DNA of 64,000 nt from an uncultured Sphingobium sp. (GTDB lineage: Bacteria; Pseudomonadota; Alphaproteobacteria; Sphingomonadales; Sphingomonadaceae), in NCBI GenBank assembly GCA_946885845.1, contig CAMPHJ010000011.1, positions 7,518 to 71,517 of the forward strand, given 5' to 3'. Both the position numbers and the translations under genes were made by a program. The notes beneath the pieces were generated by a model. The model had not been told where the DNA came from. It worked only from the letters and a program-made list of their open reading frames with translations, and made no database searches. Shown here piece after piece: positions 17,142 to 26,759 of the stretch (its first letter is position 1; each line of letters begins with the position of its first letter).

Positions 17142-18371
17142 ATGGAGAGGATCAGCACCCCGGAGATGGACGCGGCGATTGACCGCGCCTTGCAGCTTGG
17201 GGAAGTCGGCTTGCAGGTTGCCGTCTATCATCGGGGGCGGCTGCTGATCGATACATGGGCGGGGAAAGCCGATGCGGCCACCGGCAGCGAGGTCAAGAGT
17301 GACACGCTTTTCCCGATCTTCTCGGTCACGAAGTCGTTCACGGCGGTTGCCTGCCATATCCAGGTCGAGCGCGGCCTGATCGACTATGACGCGCCGATTG
17401 CACGCTATTGGCCCGAATTCGCAGCGAACGGGAAGGAAGGGATCACGGTTCGCCATGTCCTTTCGCACCGCTCAGGCGTGCCGCAGATGCCGCCGGGGGT
17501 AACGGTGGAAACCATGTGCGACTGGGACTGGATGATCCGCCATATCGAGCAGATGGAGCCGTTGTTCCCCGCCGATTCCCAGAGCAGCTATCAGGCGTTT
17601 ATCTTCGGCTGGTATATTGGAGAGATCGTGCGGCGCACCGACCCGGCGCGCAGACCGATCAACCAGTTTATCGCGGAGGAAATCTGCGCGCCGCTCGGCA
17701 TCGCGAATTTCCATCTTGGTCTCGACCCCGCATTGGAGCCGCGCGTTGCGACACTGACGAATGTTGCCCATGGTGGGCAGGCCCCGGCAGGCGAAAGTGC
17801 GACAGTGTCGCTGACAACGGCGGTGGCGCCCAGCCATGCGCGGGCAGGGGAGGATGTCGCGCCCTACCTCAGCCTGGCCGTGCCGCCATCCGTGGCGACC
17901 GGCCCGGCCAATTTCAACCGCCCCGACGTCCATGCAGCGGTGCTGCCGGGCGCAGGCGGGATTGCAGATGCGCGGTCGGTCGCGCGGCTCTATGCGATGC
18001 TGGCCTGCGGTGGCGAACTGGACGGCGTCCGCATCCTTTCGCAAGCGACGGTGCAGAGCTTGACCAAGTTGCGCACAGACCCGTTCCAGACCGACCGCGT
18101 GGTCGGGCGCGTCGCCATATTGGGGCAGGGTGGTTTCTGGCTTGGCAGCGACCATCCGGGGGTTGAAGCGGCGATCGGGACCGCGCCGTCTATCCTGTGC
18201 CATCCGGGCGCTGGCGGTTCGATCGGCTGGGGTGACACGGCGAGCGGCCTTGCCGTTGCGATCTGCCACAACCGGATGTTCAGCCGCATCGAAGATCCGT
18301 CGCAGCAGCCTTGGATCGCCATCGGCGAGGTTGCGCGGGCGATGGCAGCGGAGCAGGACGCGCTGGCCTGA
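17142..18371 (+). CDS. Beta-lactamase-fold serine esterase (EstB/class C type)
   Basis: A 409-residue protein of the serine beta-lactamase/penicillin-binding fold. The SxxK motif is FSVTKSF, SSYQAF is at the expected Tyr position, and HPGAGGSIGWGD replaces the KTG box. No signal peptide is visible, so a cytoplasmic esterase of the EstB type is more likely than a lactamase. Last gene of the plus-strand operon, 26 bp after the SDR; it may hydrolyse an ester or lactone intermediate (inference). Confidence 0.85.
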   Translation: MERISTPEMDAAIDRALQLGEVGLQVAVYHRGRLLIDTWAGKADAATGSEVKSDTLFPIFSVTKSFTAVACHIQVERGLIDYDAPIARYWPEFAANGKEGITVRHVLSHRSGVPQMPPGVTVETMCDWDWMIRHIEQMEPLFPADSQSSYQAFIFGWYIGEIVRRTDPARRPINQFIAEEICAPLGIANFHLGLDPALEPRVATLTNVAHGGQAPAGESATVSLTTAVAPSHARAGEDVAPYLSLAVPPSVATGPANFNRPDVHAAVLPGAGGIADARSVARLYAMLACGGELDGVRILSQATVQSLTKLRTDPFQTDRVVGRVAILGQGGFWLGSDHPGVEAAIGTAPSILCHPGAGGSIGWGDTASGLAVAICHNRMFSRIEDPSQQPWIAIGEVARAMAAEQDALA

Positions 18372-18383
18372 GCAATGGCGTGG

Positions 18384-18403
18384 TCCGATCGGCCTGGATC
18401 GGA
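18384..18403. terminator. Possible weak hairpin between convergent operons
   Basis: Inverted repeat TCCGATC / GATCGGA around a six-base loop, between the convergent esterase and SDR genes. There is no clear T-run, so termination activity is uncertain. Confidence 0.3.
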
Positions 18404-18428
18404 TCACGCTCTGGCAAACGGGCAGCCC

Positions 18429-19205
18429 TTATTGGGCGGTGCGTCCTCCATCCACGGCCAGCGATGTGCCGTGGATGTTTGATGCCGCGTCCGAACACAG
18501 AAACAATATCGCCCCCGCAACTTCATCGGCTGTGCCGTCGCGGCCTGTCGCGGGGTGATAGGCTTTGCTGCGAGCGGCCCATTCCTCCGCCGTGTAGTTT
18601 GATCGCTGATGCGCCCGGATTGGGCTATCGATCGCGCCCGGACACACGGCGTTGATGCGCACGCCCTTCATGCCATACTCCAGCGCGGCGGCCTTGGTCA
18701 TGCCCAGCACCGCATGTTTGGTCGCCGCATAGATGCTGACGCCTGCCTGTCCCACCAGCCCGGCGGAAGAGGACATGTTCACCACGCAGCCCCCGCCGCT
18801 GCGTTCGATGGCCGGGATCGCATATTTCATCGCGAGCCACATGCCCTTGAGATTGACCGCGATCAGACGGTCGAACTGCTCTTCTTCCACATCGCACAGA
18901 TGCTTTATCCCGGTTTGGGTGATGCCGGCATTGTTGATGAGCGCATAAAGTCCCCCGAAATGGAGGCTCGCCTGCTCGACCATGTGCGCGACATCAGCGG
19001 GGTCGGAGATATTGACTCGTTCCACGATCACTTCTGCGCCCGTCGCGACAAGCGTGTCCTTGGCAGCGGCAAGGCCATTTTCGTCAACATCGGCGAGCAG
19101 CAGTCTGGCGCCCTGCCGGGCAAAGGCATGGGCGCTGGCAAGGCCAATGCCCGATGCGCCGCCAGTGATGATGACTGCCCTGTCGCGCAGTTCCGGCAAT
19201 ATCAT
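18429..19205 (-). CDS. Short-chain dehydrogenase/reductase
   Basis: A 258-residue classical SDR with all standard motifs: VIITGGASGIGLA, ALINNAGIT, MSSSAGL and YAATKHAVLG. Asp in LLLADVDENG after the second strand favours NAD(H) over NADP(H). Its start codon overlaps the stop of the alpha/beta-hydrolase gene (ATGA), so it is the last gene of the TonB-MFS operon and probably acts on the alcohol released by that hydrolase. Confidence 0.93.
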   Translation of the reverse strand: MILPELRDRAVIITGGASGIGLASAHAFARQGARLLLADVDENGLAAAKDTLVATGAEVIVERVNISDPADVAHMVEQASLHFGGLYALINNAGITQTGIKHLCDVEEEQFDRLIAVNLKGMWLAMKYAIPAIERSGGGCVVNMSSSAGLVGQAGVSIYAATKHAVLGMTKAAALEYGMKGVRINAVCPGAIDSPIRAHQRSNYTAEEWAARSKAYHPATGRDGTADEVAGAILFLCSDAASNIHGTSLAVDGGRTAQ

Positions 19206-20581
19206 GCGTTTTGTTCCCTTTGCTCGTGGCTCAGCGGATTGTCTTCCCTTGCGCGCTGCACCGATGCCCGCGCTGCGTCCGGCAGCAAGATCCCAGCTTC
19301 AACAGCGGCGTCAGCAGCTTCGCTGAAGCGGCGCAGATAATCTTCCGGACCTTCATATAGCGCGGCCAATTGTTCCGCCGTCAACGGTTCGCTCGATCCG
19401 CGAAGGAATGCCCAATCGGGTGTGTTGAAGCCAGTATGCACGGCCGTCGGCACGGTTACCTCCGGCAGGCGAACACCGCCCCTGGCAATCCCGAGTGCGT
19501 CGCGGACAATGCGCGGCGGAATGCTGCCGTTTGCCGGTTCGACCTCAATACGCCGTTGCGCAGGGGGCGGGACGCCTTCTTCGATCCAGCGTCGCATCCA
19601 GTGAAGGGCAGCGTCGCGAAAAGGTTGAATGTCGATGCTGTTGGGGGGAAGATCGGTAGCCGTGAAGGCGGCGCTGACCTTGATGCCCCCGGCGTGAGCG
19701 ATGCCAGCTGCTTCCCACAGGCGAAAGCGATCGTTGTCAGGTTGGCGGACGGGAGCGAGGCTGCGGCATTCTGTCTCGCTGTTGACCACGAAAACCGGGA
19801 CGTCGATGTCGCGCAGACGGCTGGTGCCGGGTGGGCAGCAGCCATCTATAAGGTCCGATAGGTCGTCCAGACCGCCAGGGAGATCATCGCCATCCGTTTC
19901 GATGGAAGTCGGCGTGCCGAAGTAGACGTCGAGCATGAAACCCGAAAATGGATGGCCCATCGGAACGATCGCATTGATGTAGGCGGCGAGCCGCTCGGCC
20001 GACTGGGAGGCGCCACGGGCGATCACATGTCGCACCGCGAGGCCGTCTAGAGGGTCCAGCGGGCCAGATCGGCGTGGGCCTACCGCCTCGCCGATCTGTG
20101 AAAACAGATCATAGGATAGGTCGTCAGTAGGGATCGAGAGCCCCTGATATCGCTCCTTATCGAAAGCCAGAAGGCCCTTGGGATCGGGGCCTGCAAACCC
20201 CGCAATCCCCACGCGCTGCACCGATGCCGCGACGATAACATAGCCGTCCTCATACATTAGGGGATGGGTGCGGATATTGTCGAAACCGGCGGATACATTG
20301 TTCCAGATCAGGATGACGATACCGTTAAAGCGGGAGTCATCTACCGGACGTCGCACGACAATGCGGGTGCGATAGGGCAGGGCTTCCCCTCGTTCGACCT
20401 GCCACTGGCCGTCCGGCGATGGTCCCGTCCCGTCCGCGAAGTGAAAGCGGGTGGCGGTGCCCGAGATGAAATATTCCTTCTCCCGATACCCGACGCTGGC
20501 GCAATCAAACGGTGGTTGAATGAAGGGTTGGCCACGTCCGCCATCGATGGGTTCGATCATGCTCCTGTTCGGCATTGGCAT
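19202..20581 (-). CDS. Alpha/beta-hydrolase domain protein (PF20091-like)
   Basis: A 459-residue hydrolase. The probable nucleophile lies in HVIARGASQSAERLA, a Gly-x-Ser-x-Ser variant of the elbow. The probable acid and His lie in the region of PVFVVNSETE and AGIAHAGG. Large alpha/beta-hydrolase-domain proteins of this type are frequent in sphingomonad catabolic clusters and are usually uncharacterised. Start ATG 20581 follows AGGAGAGGA; an in-frame ATG at 20575 is possible. It lies 18 bp after the second MFS gene, consistent with hydrolysing the imported compound. Confidence 0.8.
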   Translation of the reverse strand: MPMPNRSMIEPIDGGRGQPFIQPPFDCASVGYREKEYFISGTATRFHFADGTGPSPDGQWQVERGEALPYRTRIVVRRPVDDSRFNGIVILIWNNVSAGFDNIRTHPLMYEDGYVIVAASVQRVGIAGFAGPDPKGLLAFDKERYQGLSIPTDDLSYDLFSQIGEAVGPRRSGPLDPLDGLAVRHVIARGASQSAERLAAYINAIVPMGHPFSGFMLDVYFGTPTSIETDGDDLPGGLDDLSDLIDGCCPPGTSRLRDIDVPVFVVNSETECRSLAPVRQPDNDRFRLWEAAGIAHAGGIKVSAAFTATDLPPNSIDIQPFRDAALHWMRRWIEEGVPPPAQRRIEVEPANGSIPPRIVRDALGIARGGVRLPEVTVPTAVHTGFNTPDWAFLRGSSEPLTAEQLAALYEGPEDYLRRFSEAADAAVEAGILLPDAARASVQRAREDNPLSHEQREQNA

Positions 20582-20599
20582 TCCTCTCCTGGGACGGAT

Positions 20600-21820
20600 C
20601 TATTCAGCGGGTTGCGGCTGCGGGCAGGGCGGTTCCTGCTGTGCTGCGACCAAGTGCCGCCGCAGCATGCGCGCCCACAAAGGGACGAGCGCGGCTGCAC
20701 CGATCGCCAAGAGGCCGACAGCTTGAGTGTTGCCCAGACGCGGTCCCGGCAAATCGGTCAATATGCTACTTGATAAGGCCGCGCCAATGGCGCTCGCCAA
20801 ATATTGGAGCGCACCGAGCAACGCGCCGAACCCGGCCCGCTCGACCGGGTCAGGTGCCTGAAGCGCCAGCGTCGTCATGGAAACACTCAAGGTCGATATG
20901 CTCATGATCACGACGCACATGGCGGTGGCGCCCATTCCGAGGCCAAAGGGCAGCACATAGCTTAGCAACACACCGGCGCTGAAGGTGCAGGCGGCGGGCA
21001 GGATCAGGGTGTAAGGGCCCAGCCGATCCATAATCCGTCCAACCACGCGAAGCAGAGCGAAAGTGACTCCGCCACACCCCATGTAGAATATCGCCAGCCA
21101 GCCGCGAGGCAGGTGCAGGTTGAGCAGTAGCAGCGACGCATTGTTCGCCGTCAGCAGACCAAAGGCGATCGTCATCGTGAATATGCTCGCCGTTGCGAAA
21201 CGAAAGGCAGGGCGAAGCAATGCGCCTTTCAACCGGAATCCGGCGGGCCGCAATGGGTCATTCAGATGTGCCGCCATCGGGGGCAGGGCGAACCGCGCGA
21301 TCACCATGAGAATGAGCGCCGCCGTGCCGAGCAGCAGCAAAGGCAGCCGCCAGTTCGCGATCGCGGCAAGTTGGATCGCCATCGGCAGGCCGATGATCGA
21401 CACCAGAGGCCCTGTCCCCAGCACAAGCGCGAAGGCGCGTCCGCGTCGTTCAGGTGCGATGGTGTCGGCAATGATGGCGGTCAGCAGCGCTGAGCATATT
21501 CCGCCGCACCCGCCAGCGATAGCGCGCATGAGCATCAGCATAGGCAGGTTGTTCGCATAGCTTGCCCCTATGGTGGCAAAGCCGATCAGAGTGAGGCAGA
21601 TGGTCAGAGGTGCACGACGATCATATCGATCGAGAAGCCCCGCTGAACCCAGACCCGTCACGAACCCCGCCAACGCGTAGGATGATGCCAGTAGTCCGAG
21701 ACGAGCTACCGGCAGGCCCAGGTCCACCGCGATGTCCGGCCCGATTGGCAGGATGACGGTGAACCCCAGCATCACGATGAACTGCGTCGTCGTGGCAATA
21801 GCGATCGTCCGGGTTTGCAT
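20600..21820 (-). CDS. MFS transporter
   Basis: A 406-residue protein with about twelve hydrophobic segments. The MFS loop 2-3 motif is LDRYDRRAPL, and the N-terminal membrane entry is FIVMLGFTVILPIGPDIAVDL. Start at ATG 21820 (MQTRTIAIATT), 19 bp behind the other MFS gene. Two unlike MFS genes side by side suggest either import of two related compounds or paired import and export; direction cannot be told from sequence. Confidence 0.9.
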   Translation of the reverse strand: MQTRTIAIATTTQFIVMLGFTVILPIGPDIAVDLGLPVARLGLLASSYALAGFVTGLGSAGLLDRYDRRAPLTICLTLIGFATIGASYANNLPMLMLMRAIAGGCGGICSALLTAIIADTIAPERRGRAFALVLGTGPLVSIIGLPMAIQLAAIANWRLPLLLLGTAALILMVIARFALPPMAAHLNDPLRPAGFRLKGALLRPAFRFATASIFTMTIAFGLLTANNASLLLLNLHLPRGWLAIFYMGCGGVTFALLRVVGRIMDRLGPYTLILPAACTFSAGVLLSYVLPFGLGMGATAMCVVIMSISTLSVSMTTLALQAPDPVERAGFGALLGALQYLASAIGAALSSSILTDLPGPRLGNTQAVGLLAIGAAALVPLWARMLRRHLVAAQQEPPCPQPQPAE

Positions 21821-21839
21821 GTTCAAAATCTCGGGCGCG

Positions 21840-23060
21840 TCAGGCTGGGGCAGCGACGACCGGCTCTGGTCGAATGCGCCCGCGCAGGCCGATGAACAGC
21901 AACACCGCACCGATGAGCGCCGCACCGGCAAGCAGCATGAATGATGTGGAGAAGCCATATATCCTGTTCACGGGACCAAAGACGATCGGGATCAAGAAGG
22001 GTCCGACATGAAATGTGCTGAATATCGCTCCCATCGCAAAGGCCCGACGGCTGGCATGAATCCTGTCCAGCAGGAAGCTGCTGAGCGCCGGTTCAAACAG
22101 GATGGACGCGCTGCCTGTGACGGCGGACGCGATGAGTAGTCCCGTCACGCTTTCAGCATGGACGAACAACATCGTGCCGAAGCTGAAGAAAGTAAGCGAG
22201 AGCGCAATGATCGCCAGAGGGTGCATCCATCGCCTCAGCCGGACGAAATAGAGGCTGATGCCGATCGAGGCCAATGGCGCGGGCAACATGATGGCCGCAA
22301 ATGTACGCGGGTCGAGAAACCCTTTCTCCCGAAGCAGGAACGGCAACTGAGTATAGAGATTATATTGAGCCAGAGCGAGGAAGAGGTTGCCGAGCATCGC
22401 CAGGATGAAAATCATATTCATCGTTTCGCGCAATGGTTGCTGCGCTACGGCCTGCGTTTCGACGGCTGTTTCCACATGGCGCGCAGCGGGTTTCACGCGG
22501 AGCAGCGCAAAGATGAACAGGGGCACACCGACCAGATAGAGCCACATTGGCGCAGCCCATCCGTGGCTGTTCGCCAGGAACCCGCCAGCCTGTACGGCAA
22601 GCATCGAGAAGAACGTCATCGCGCCCCAGCGATAGCCCAGCATTTTCGTGCGGGCTTCACCGGCATAATAGTCGCCGATCATGGAGAGGCTGACCGTCAT
22701 CAGCGCACCGACGCCCAGGCCCAGAATGAAACGAAGAATGATAAGGACCGTGAAATCGGTCGTGACCATGCACCCCAAGCCCGCCGCCGTGTCCGTGAAC
22801 AGGGCGGCGAGCAGGATTGGACGCTTGCCCCAGCGGTCCGCAAGCCAACCGAGCAGGGGCGATGCGATCATGGCAATGCCCGGAACGGTCATCAGCATCT
22901 GGGCATAGGCTATGCCGCGCGGTCCGCCCCCCAGCTCGGCTGCGAGCAGGGGGAGGCCAGGCGAAAGCAACGTAGTCGTAAAGGTATTGGGTAGCGTGGC
23001 GAAAAGCAGGAAGAGGAATATCGACCGTCCCGGCGCAAGGACGGAATTTGTCGTTTTCAT
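21840..23060 (-). CDS. MFS transporter
   Basis: A 406-residue twelve-helix permease with the signature GWLADRWGKRPILLAAL and a second motif in RFILGLGVGALM. The ATG at 23060 has AGGAAGAGG about 8 bases upstream and is preferred over 23087. It directly follows the TonB receptor gene by 27 bp, so it probably carries across the inner membrane what the receptor brings into the periplasm. Confidence 0.92.
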   Translation of the reverse strand: MKTTNSVLAPGRSIFLFLLFATLPNTFTTTLLSPGLPLLAAELGGGPRGIAYAQMLMTVPGIAMIASPLLGWLADRWGKRPILLAALFTDTAAGLGCMVTTDFTVLIILRFILGLGVGALMTVSLSMIGDYYAGEARTKMLGYRWGAMTFFSMLAVQAGGFLANSHGWAAPMWLYLVGVPLFIFALLRVKPAARHVETAVETQAVAQQPLRETMNMIFILAMLGNLFLALAQYNLYTQLPFLLREKGFLDPRTFAAIMLPAPLASIGISLYFVRLRRWMHPLAIIALSLTFFSFGTMLFVHAESVTGLLIASAVTGSASILFEPALSSFLLDRIHASRRAFAMGAIFSTFHVGPFLIPIVFGPVNRIYGFSTSFMLLAGAALIGAVLLFIGLRGRIRPEPVVAAPA

Positions 23061-23087
23061 GGCTCTATTCCTCTTCCTGTCCGTCAT

Positions 23088-25448
23088 TTACTGGGCCGAT
23101 GCGCCAAATCGGTAGCGCAACTGGAAACCCCACATGCGGGGTTCGCTGTAGAGATAGCGGGCAAAACCGCCACCATAGCGAGCGCCATTCTTGCCGTAAT
23201 TTGCCTGGACCTGGATGGGAAACGTCTTGTTGGCGACGTTTGTCATGAAGAATGACAGATCGACCGGGCGACGTCCGACATTCTTCCAGTCTACGCGCAG
23301 GTTCAGCAGATTGCTTTCCGGTAGATACCCGAACGGTTCCTGGTCCGGGAAGGTGATCTGCGTGTAATAGCGATCTACATGGGCAAATGTTAGCGACGGC
23401 GAGATGGTTTGCACATCGTCAATATTCAGATCGTAGCGCGCCGAAACCGAAAATTGGTTTTTGGGTGCGAACGAGAATGGAACGCCTGTCTTATCGTCAA
23501 TCAATATTTGACCGGCGGACAGGTAACTAAACTGGAATTTGTCGTACTTTGCATCCGTATAGCTGTAACCACCGCTGATGCTCAGATTGGGGACGGGGTT
23601 GATCGTGCCTTCCACTTCAACGCCCTGGATATGGGCTGAGCCTGCGTTGACGATGGCAGAACCGCCGCTTACCTGGCCGTTTGGCAGGAACGCTATGGTG
23701 CCGCCCGATTTCTGAATGTCCTTATAATCCGAATAATAATAGCCGACGTTCAGGCGGACAGGCATCGCGCCAAGATGAAAGTCGGTTTTGGCTCCAACTT
23801 CATAAGTCGTTGCAAATTCCGGTTCAAATGTCAGCTTTTCCGGGTTGGTTCCATTATAGTTGAAGCCGCCGCTCTTGTATCCATGGCTTGCCCTGGCATA
23901 GACCATGACCTTCGGCATAATCTGATAGTCTACAGCCACAAGCCAATTGGGTGCTGAACTTTTCGGCTGTGCGCTGACAACACAGCCCGGGAATGTTGCG
24001 GTTGGAAGAACGCAGGCCGTCGTCGTATAAGATGCGTGGAATGCGTCCTTTTTATCCCAGGTGTAGCGATAGCCACCCGTCAGCCGGAGGCCATCCAGCG
24101 CCTGCGTCAAAGCCCCTATATCGAGCGATGCCTGCGCATAAACCCCTGTCGATTTGCGATGCTCGCCGCTCGAAATCGTTGCGAACTCGCCGTAGCTTAA
24201 CCCTTGGCGTATTTCGGGGCCTATAGACTTTGCATCTTCATGATAGACGCCGGTTACGAGGTTGAAGCGACCGTCCAGCAGATTGCCCTGCAACTGCAAT
24301 TCCTCCGTCCACTGGCGGGCGTCGGTGGAATATGCGTCGCCCGGCCCGGTGTTCTGGATCGGCAAGATCGAACCATCCTGATCGAAGGATGCTCTGGTCT
24401 TGTAGCGGGCATAGCTCGCAATATTGCGGATCTTGAAATTGTCAGACAGCTCGATGGTCAGGCTATCGGTCGCCATGAACAGCCGTTGTTCTTCCTGGGG
24501 GACGATATTGAGGCTCGTCTTGCGCGGTCCCCGGGCCTGTTGTTCAGCCAGGGTCTGGCTGAGCAGAGGAATGCCGTAAATCCTTGCGGTTGTCCCCTGC
24601 AATAATCCATTGTCTGGATTGATCGCTGTATTGAAGCCAGCGAAAACCGATCCCGCACCGTTCTGGTCGAGTTTTACATTGGTAACGAGCAGATAATTTT
24701 CGATGGTTTCGGTCGGACGCCAGGTCAAGCCGGCCCGCACCGTCCAGTAGTTTCTGTCGTCGAGATCACGATTCGTGTTGATTTCGCGCGTGTAGCCGTC
24801 GCGCTTTGCAAAGCGTCCCGCGACGCGCAGCAACAGCTTATCCTCCACGAGAGGAACGTTGAGCATTCCTTCAAGTTCATGATTGTTATAATTTCCAAGC
24901 TGCGCCTGCACATAGCCATCGAACTGGTTCTTTGGCTTCGCTGGCTCGACCAACACCGCCCCGCCCGTCGTGTTGCGACCAAATAGAGTACCTTGCGGCC
25001 CTTTGAGAACCTGAATATTTTCCAGATCGTAGAACAATGTACCGGTGCCGACCTGGCCAACGGTATCACTCCGTTGGGGCAGAGGCACTTCCGCGAAATA
25101 GACGGCGACACCTGGCCCGCCGCCATAAGTCGATCCCTGACCGCGGATTGTGAATGTCTGCGTATCACGCTGGCCGGCTGACTGACCGACGATGAGCGAG
25201 GGCACCTTGCCTGCGAGATCCTGGTTGGATGTGATGCCTTCGCGGCGAAGTGATTCCCCGGTGAAAGCAGTGATGGCGACTGGAACATTCTGCAATTGTT
25301 CTTCGCGGCGGTTGGCGGTCACGACGATGTCTGCGATCTCGTTGCCTCTTGCCTCAGCAGCTTCCTGGGCGAAGGCGGGCAGGCTGTAGCTCAATTGAAG
25401 CGTGCTTGCCCCACACAAAAGAGCTGTATAGAACTTCTTAGTATTCAT
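23088..25448 (-). CDS. TonB-dependent outer-membrane receptor
   Basis: A 786-residue receptor. A signal peptide ends near SLPAFAQ. A TonB-box-like region EIADIVVTANRREEQLQNVP is followed by the plug (VLKGPQGTLFGRNTTGGAV) and a beta-barrel ending in an aromatic-rich last strand (WGFQLRYRFG). It imports large or scarce substrates using TonB energy. The second of two ATG codons, at 25448, is preferred because GGGGAG lies seven bases ahead of it but only one base ahead of the ATG at 25454. First gene of the operon extending to 18429. Confidence 0.95.
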   Translation of the reverse strand: MNTKKFYTALLCGASTLQLSYSLPAFAQEAAEARGNEIADIVVTANRREEQLQNVPVAITAFTGESLRREGITSNQDLAGKVPSLIVGQSAGQRDTQTFTIRGQGSTYGGGPGVAVYFAEVPLPQRSDTVGQVGTGTLFYDLENIQVLKGPQGTLFGRNTTGGAVLVEPAKPKNQFDGYVQAQLGNYNNHELEGMLNVPLVEDKLLLRVAGRFAKRDGYTREINTNRDLDDRNYWTVRAGLTWRPTETIENYLLVTNVKLDQNGAGSVFAGFNTAINPDNGLLQGTTARIYGIPLLSQTLAEQQARGPRKTSLNIVPQEEQRLFMATDSLTIELSDNFKIRNIASYARYKTRASFDQDGSILPIQNTGPGDAYSTDARQWTEELQLQGNLLDGRFNLVTGVYHEDAKSIGPEIRQGLSYGEFATISSGEHRKSTGVYAQASLDIGALTQALDGLRLTGGYRYTWDKKDAFHASYTTTACVLPTATFPGCVVSAQPKSSAPNWLVAVDYQIMPKVMVYARASHGYKSGGFNYNGTNPEKLTFEPEFATTYEVGAKTDFHLGAMPVRLNVGYYYSDYKDIQKSGGTIAFLPNGQVSGGSAIVNAGSAHIQGVEVEGTINPVPNLSISGGYSYTDAKYDKFQFSYLSAGQILIDDKTGVPFSFAPKNQFSVSARYDLNIDDVQTISPSLTFAHVDRYYTQITFPDQEPFGYLPESNLLNLRVDWKNVGRRPVDLSFFMTNVANKTFPIQVQANYGKNGARYGGGFARYLYSEPRMWGFQLRYRFGASAQ

Positions 25449-25481
25449 GGTCATACTCCCCGTATATGCATGTGATATTTA

Positions 25482-25548
25482 ATAGATAGTCTCGCATAGA
25501 TAATAGATTATATTTTCTTATAACAAGATGCTTGCTATTGTAGACAAT
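25482..25548. promoter_or_regulatory. TonB/LysR divergent control region with repeats
   Basis: The 122-bp gap is strikingly A+T-rich. ATAGATA occurs at 25482-25488 and 25496-25502, with a third near copy (ATAGATT) at 25503-25509. A small dyad ATTGT-AG-ACAAT lies at 25537-25548, close to the LysR start. LysR regulators usually bind such short dyads near their own divergent promoter, so these are candidate operator and promoter parts. Confidence 0.4.
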
Positions 25549-25570
25549 GTTTTGAACTATGGAGGGTTGT

Positions 25571-26488
25571 GTGGATCTTCGAAGGCTTCATTATTTTGTT
25601 ACTATTGCTGAGGAAGGTAGTTTTCAAAGCGCGGCCAATGTGCTCCACGTCGCGCAATCCGCTTTGTCCCGGCGCATTCATGAGCTGGAAGAAGAGCTTG
25701 GGTTGCCGCTTTTCCTGAGGTTGCCTCGCGGTGCCCAGCTGCTGCCGGCGGGCGAAATATTGCTCAGGCATGCCCGCCCAATTCTGGAGAGTGTCGCGGA
25801 CGCCAAGGCGCATCTGGCCCGTTACGCGGCTGGGCGGTCGGGAACCGTCAGGATCGGCATGACCGGCCTTGCCGGACAACTGCGCTTCGTGGGTGAGGCG
25901 TTCACGGCCTTCGGCAATATGACGGATGACGTCGAGGTAATCGTCAAGATCGTGACCAGCCGTGGCGAGGTGCTTCAACACCTGCGCACCGGACAGATTG
26001 ACCTCGCCCTGGTTCAGGGAAATGTGAGCGATCCTGGGCTGGTTGCCGAGCGCATACGCACGTTCGACAGCCTGGCCGTCATGCCCACGGGCCATCCGCT
26101 GAGCGATAAGTTCGAGGTCAGCGTGGCTGACCTTGCGGCCTACCCGATTTTGAGCTTTTCGCGCGAGCTTGATACCATTGCATTTGACAACATCGTTGCT
26201 GCTTGCGTCGCAGTGGGAGCGCAGCCGCGTATCGTTCAGGAAATTCCGATGGAAACCGTTCGACTCGCGCTGGTAGCCGCGAATATGGGCATCAGCATAG
26301 CCAGCACATCGATCCATGAAAGGCCTCACCCGGGAGGGCTTTGTTTCCGGCCTTTTGTGGGCATAGATTTTGACGCGGGCCTGTACCTCGTCAGGCGCAA
26401 ATCGAGCGACGGACCGGCGGTCGAGTTGCTGACGAAGGCGATAAGTGATGCGGCGGAAAAGGCGCAACGTGTTGCCGGTCGTGGCTGA
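25571..26488 (+). CDS. LysR-family transcriptional regulator
   Basis: A 305-residue LysR regulator. The N-terminal winged helix (LRRLHYFVTIAEEGSFQSAA, SQxxLSRRI-type VAQSALSRRIHELEEELG) is followed by the periplasmic-binding-like sensor domain (GTVRIGMTGLAGQL onward). GTG at 25571 is preferred because GGAGGG lies four bases ahead; the in-frame ATG at 25559 overlaps that ribosome site. It is divergent from the TonB-receptor operon, which it most likely activates in response to substrate. Confidence 0.92.
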   Translation: MDLRRLHYFVTIAEEGSFQSAANVLHVAQSALSRRIHELEEELGLPLFLRLPRGAQLLPAGEILLRHARPILESVADAKAHLARYAAGRSGTVRIGMTGLAGQLRFVGEAFTAFGNMTDDVEVIVKIVTSRGEVLQHLRTGQIDLALVQGNVSDPGLVAERIRTFDSLAVMPTGHPLSDKFEVSVADLAAYPILSFSRELDTIAFDNIVAACVAVGAQPRIVQEIPMETVRLALVAANMGISIASTSIHERPHPGGLCFRPFVGIDFDAGLYLVRRKSSDGPAVELLTKAISDAAEKAQRVAGRG

Positions 26489-26607
26489 TTGCTGGTGCGT
26501 GGAACAGCCATTCTCGACCGCAGCGCGCAGCTTGCCATGATTGTGGCGAACCTGTTCCACCCAGAATCCTTTCCCTACTTTTTAGGCTTTCGGAAAGGCT
26601 ATACACA

Positions 26608-26621
26608 ACCAACCGGTCGGT
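26608..26621. promoter_or_regulatory. Operator-like site 4 (ACCAACCGGTCGGT)
   Basis: A variant of the shared motif with better dyad symmetry (ACC-AACCGGTC-GGT, core ACCGGT palindromic). It lies 170 bp upstream of the CaiB start and 120 bp after the LysR stop. Confidence 0.5.
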
Positions 26622-26759
26622 CAATAAAATAAATGAGTGTTGCGGCAATGTTCTTTTGAGCGTCTCCAACGGAGCGGAATGAACTTAAACTGCTCATCCT
26701 AGATCGTTTGGCGAGTTGCCTACGGCCATAATCCAACAATCAACCTGCAATTTTAATTG

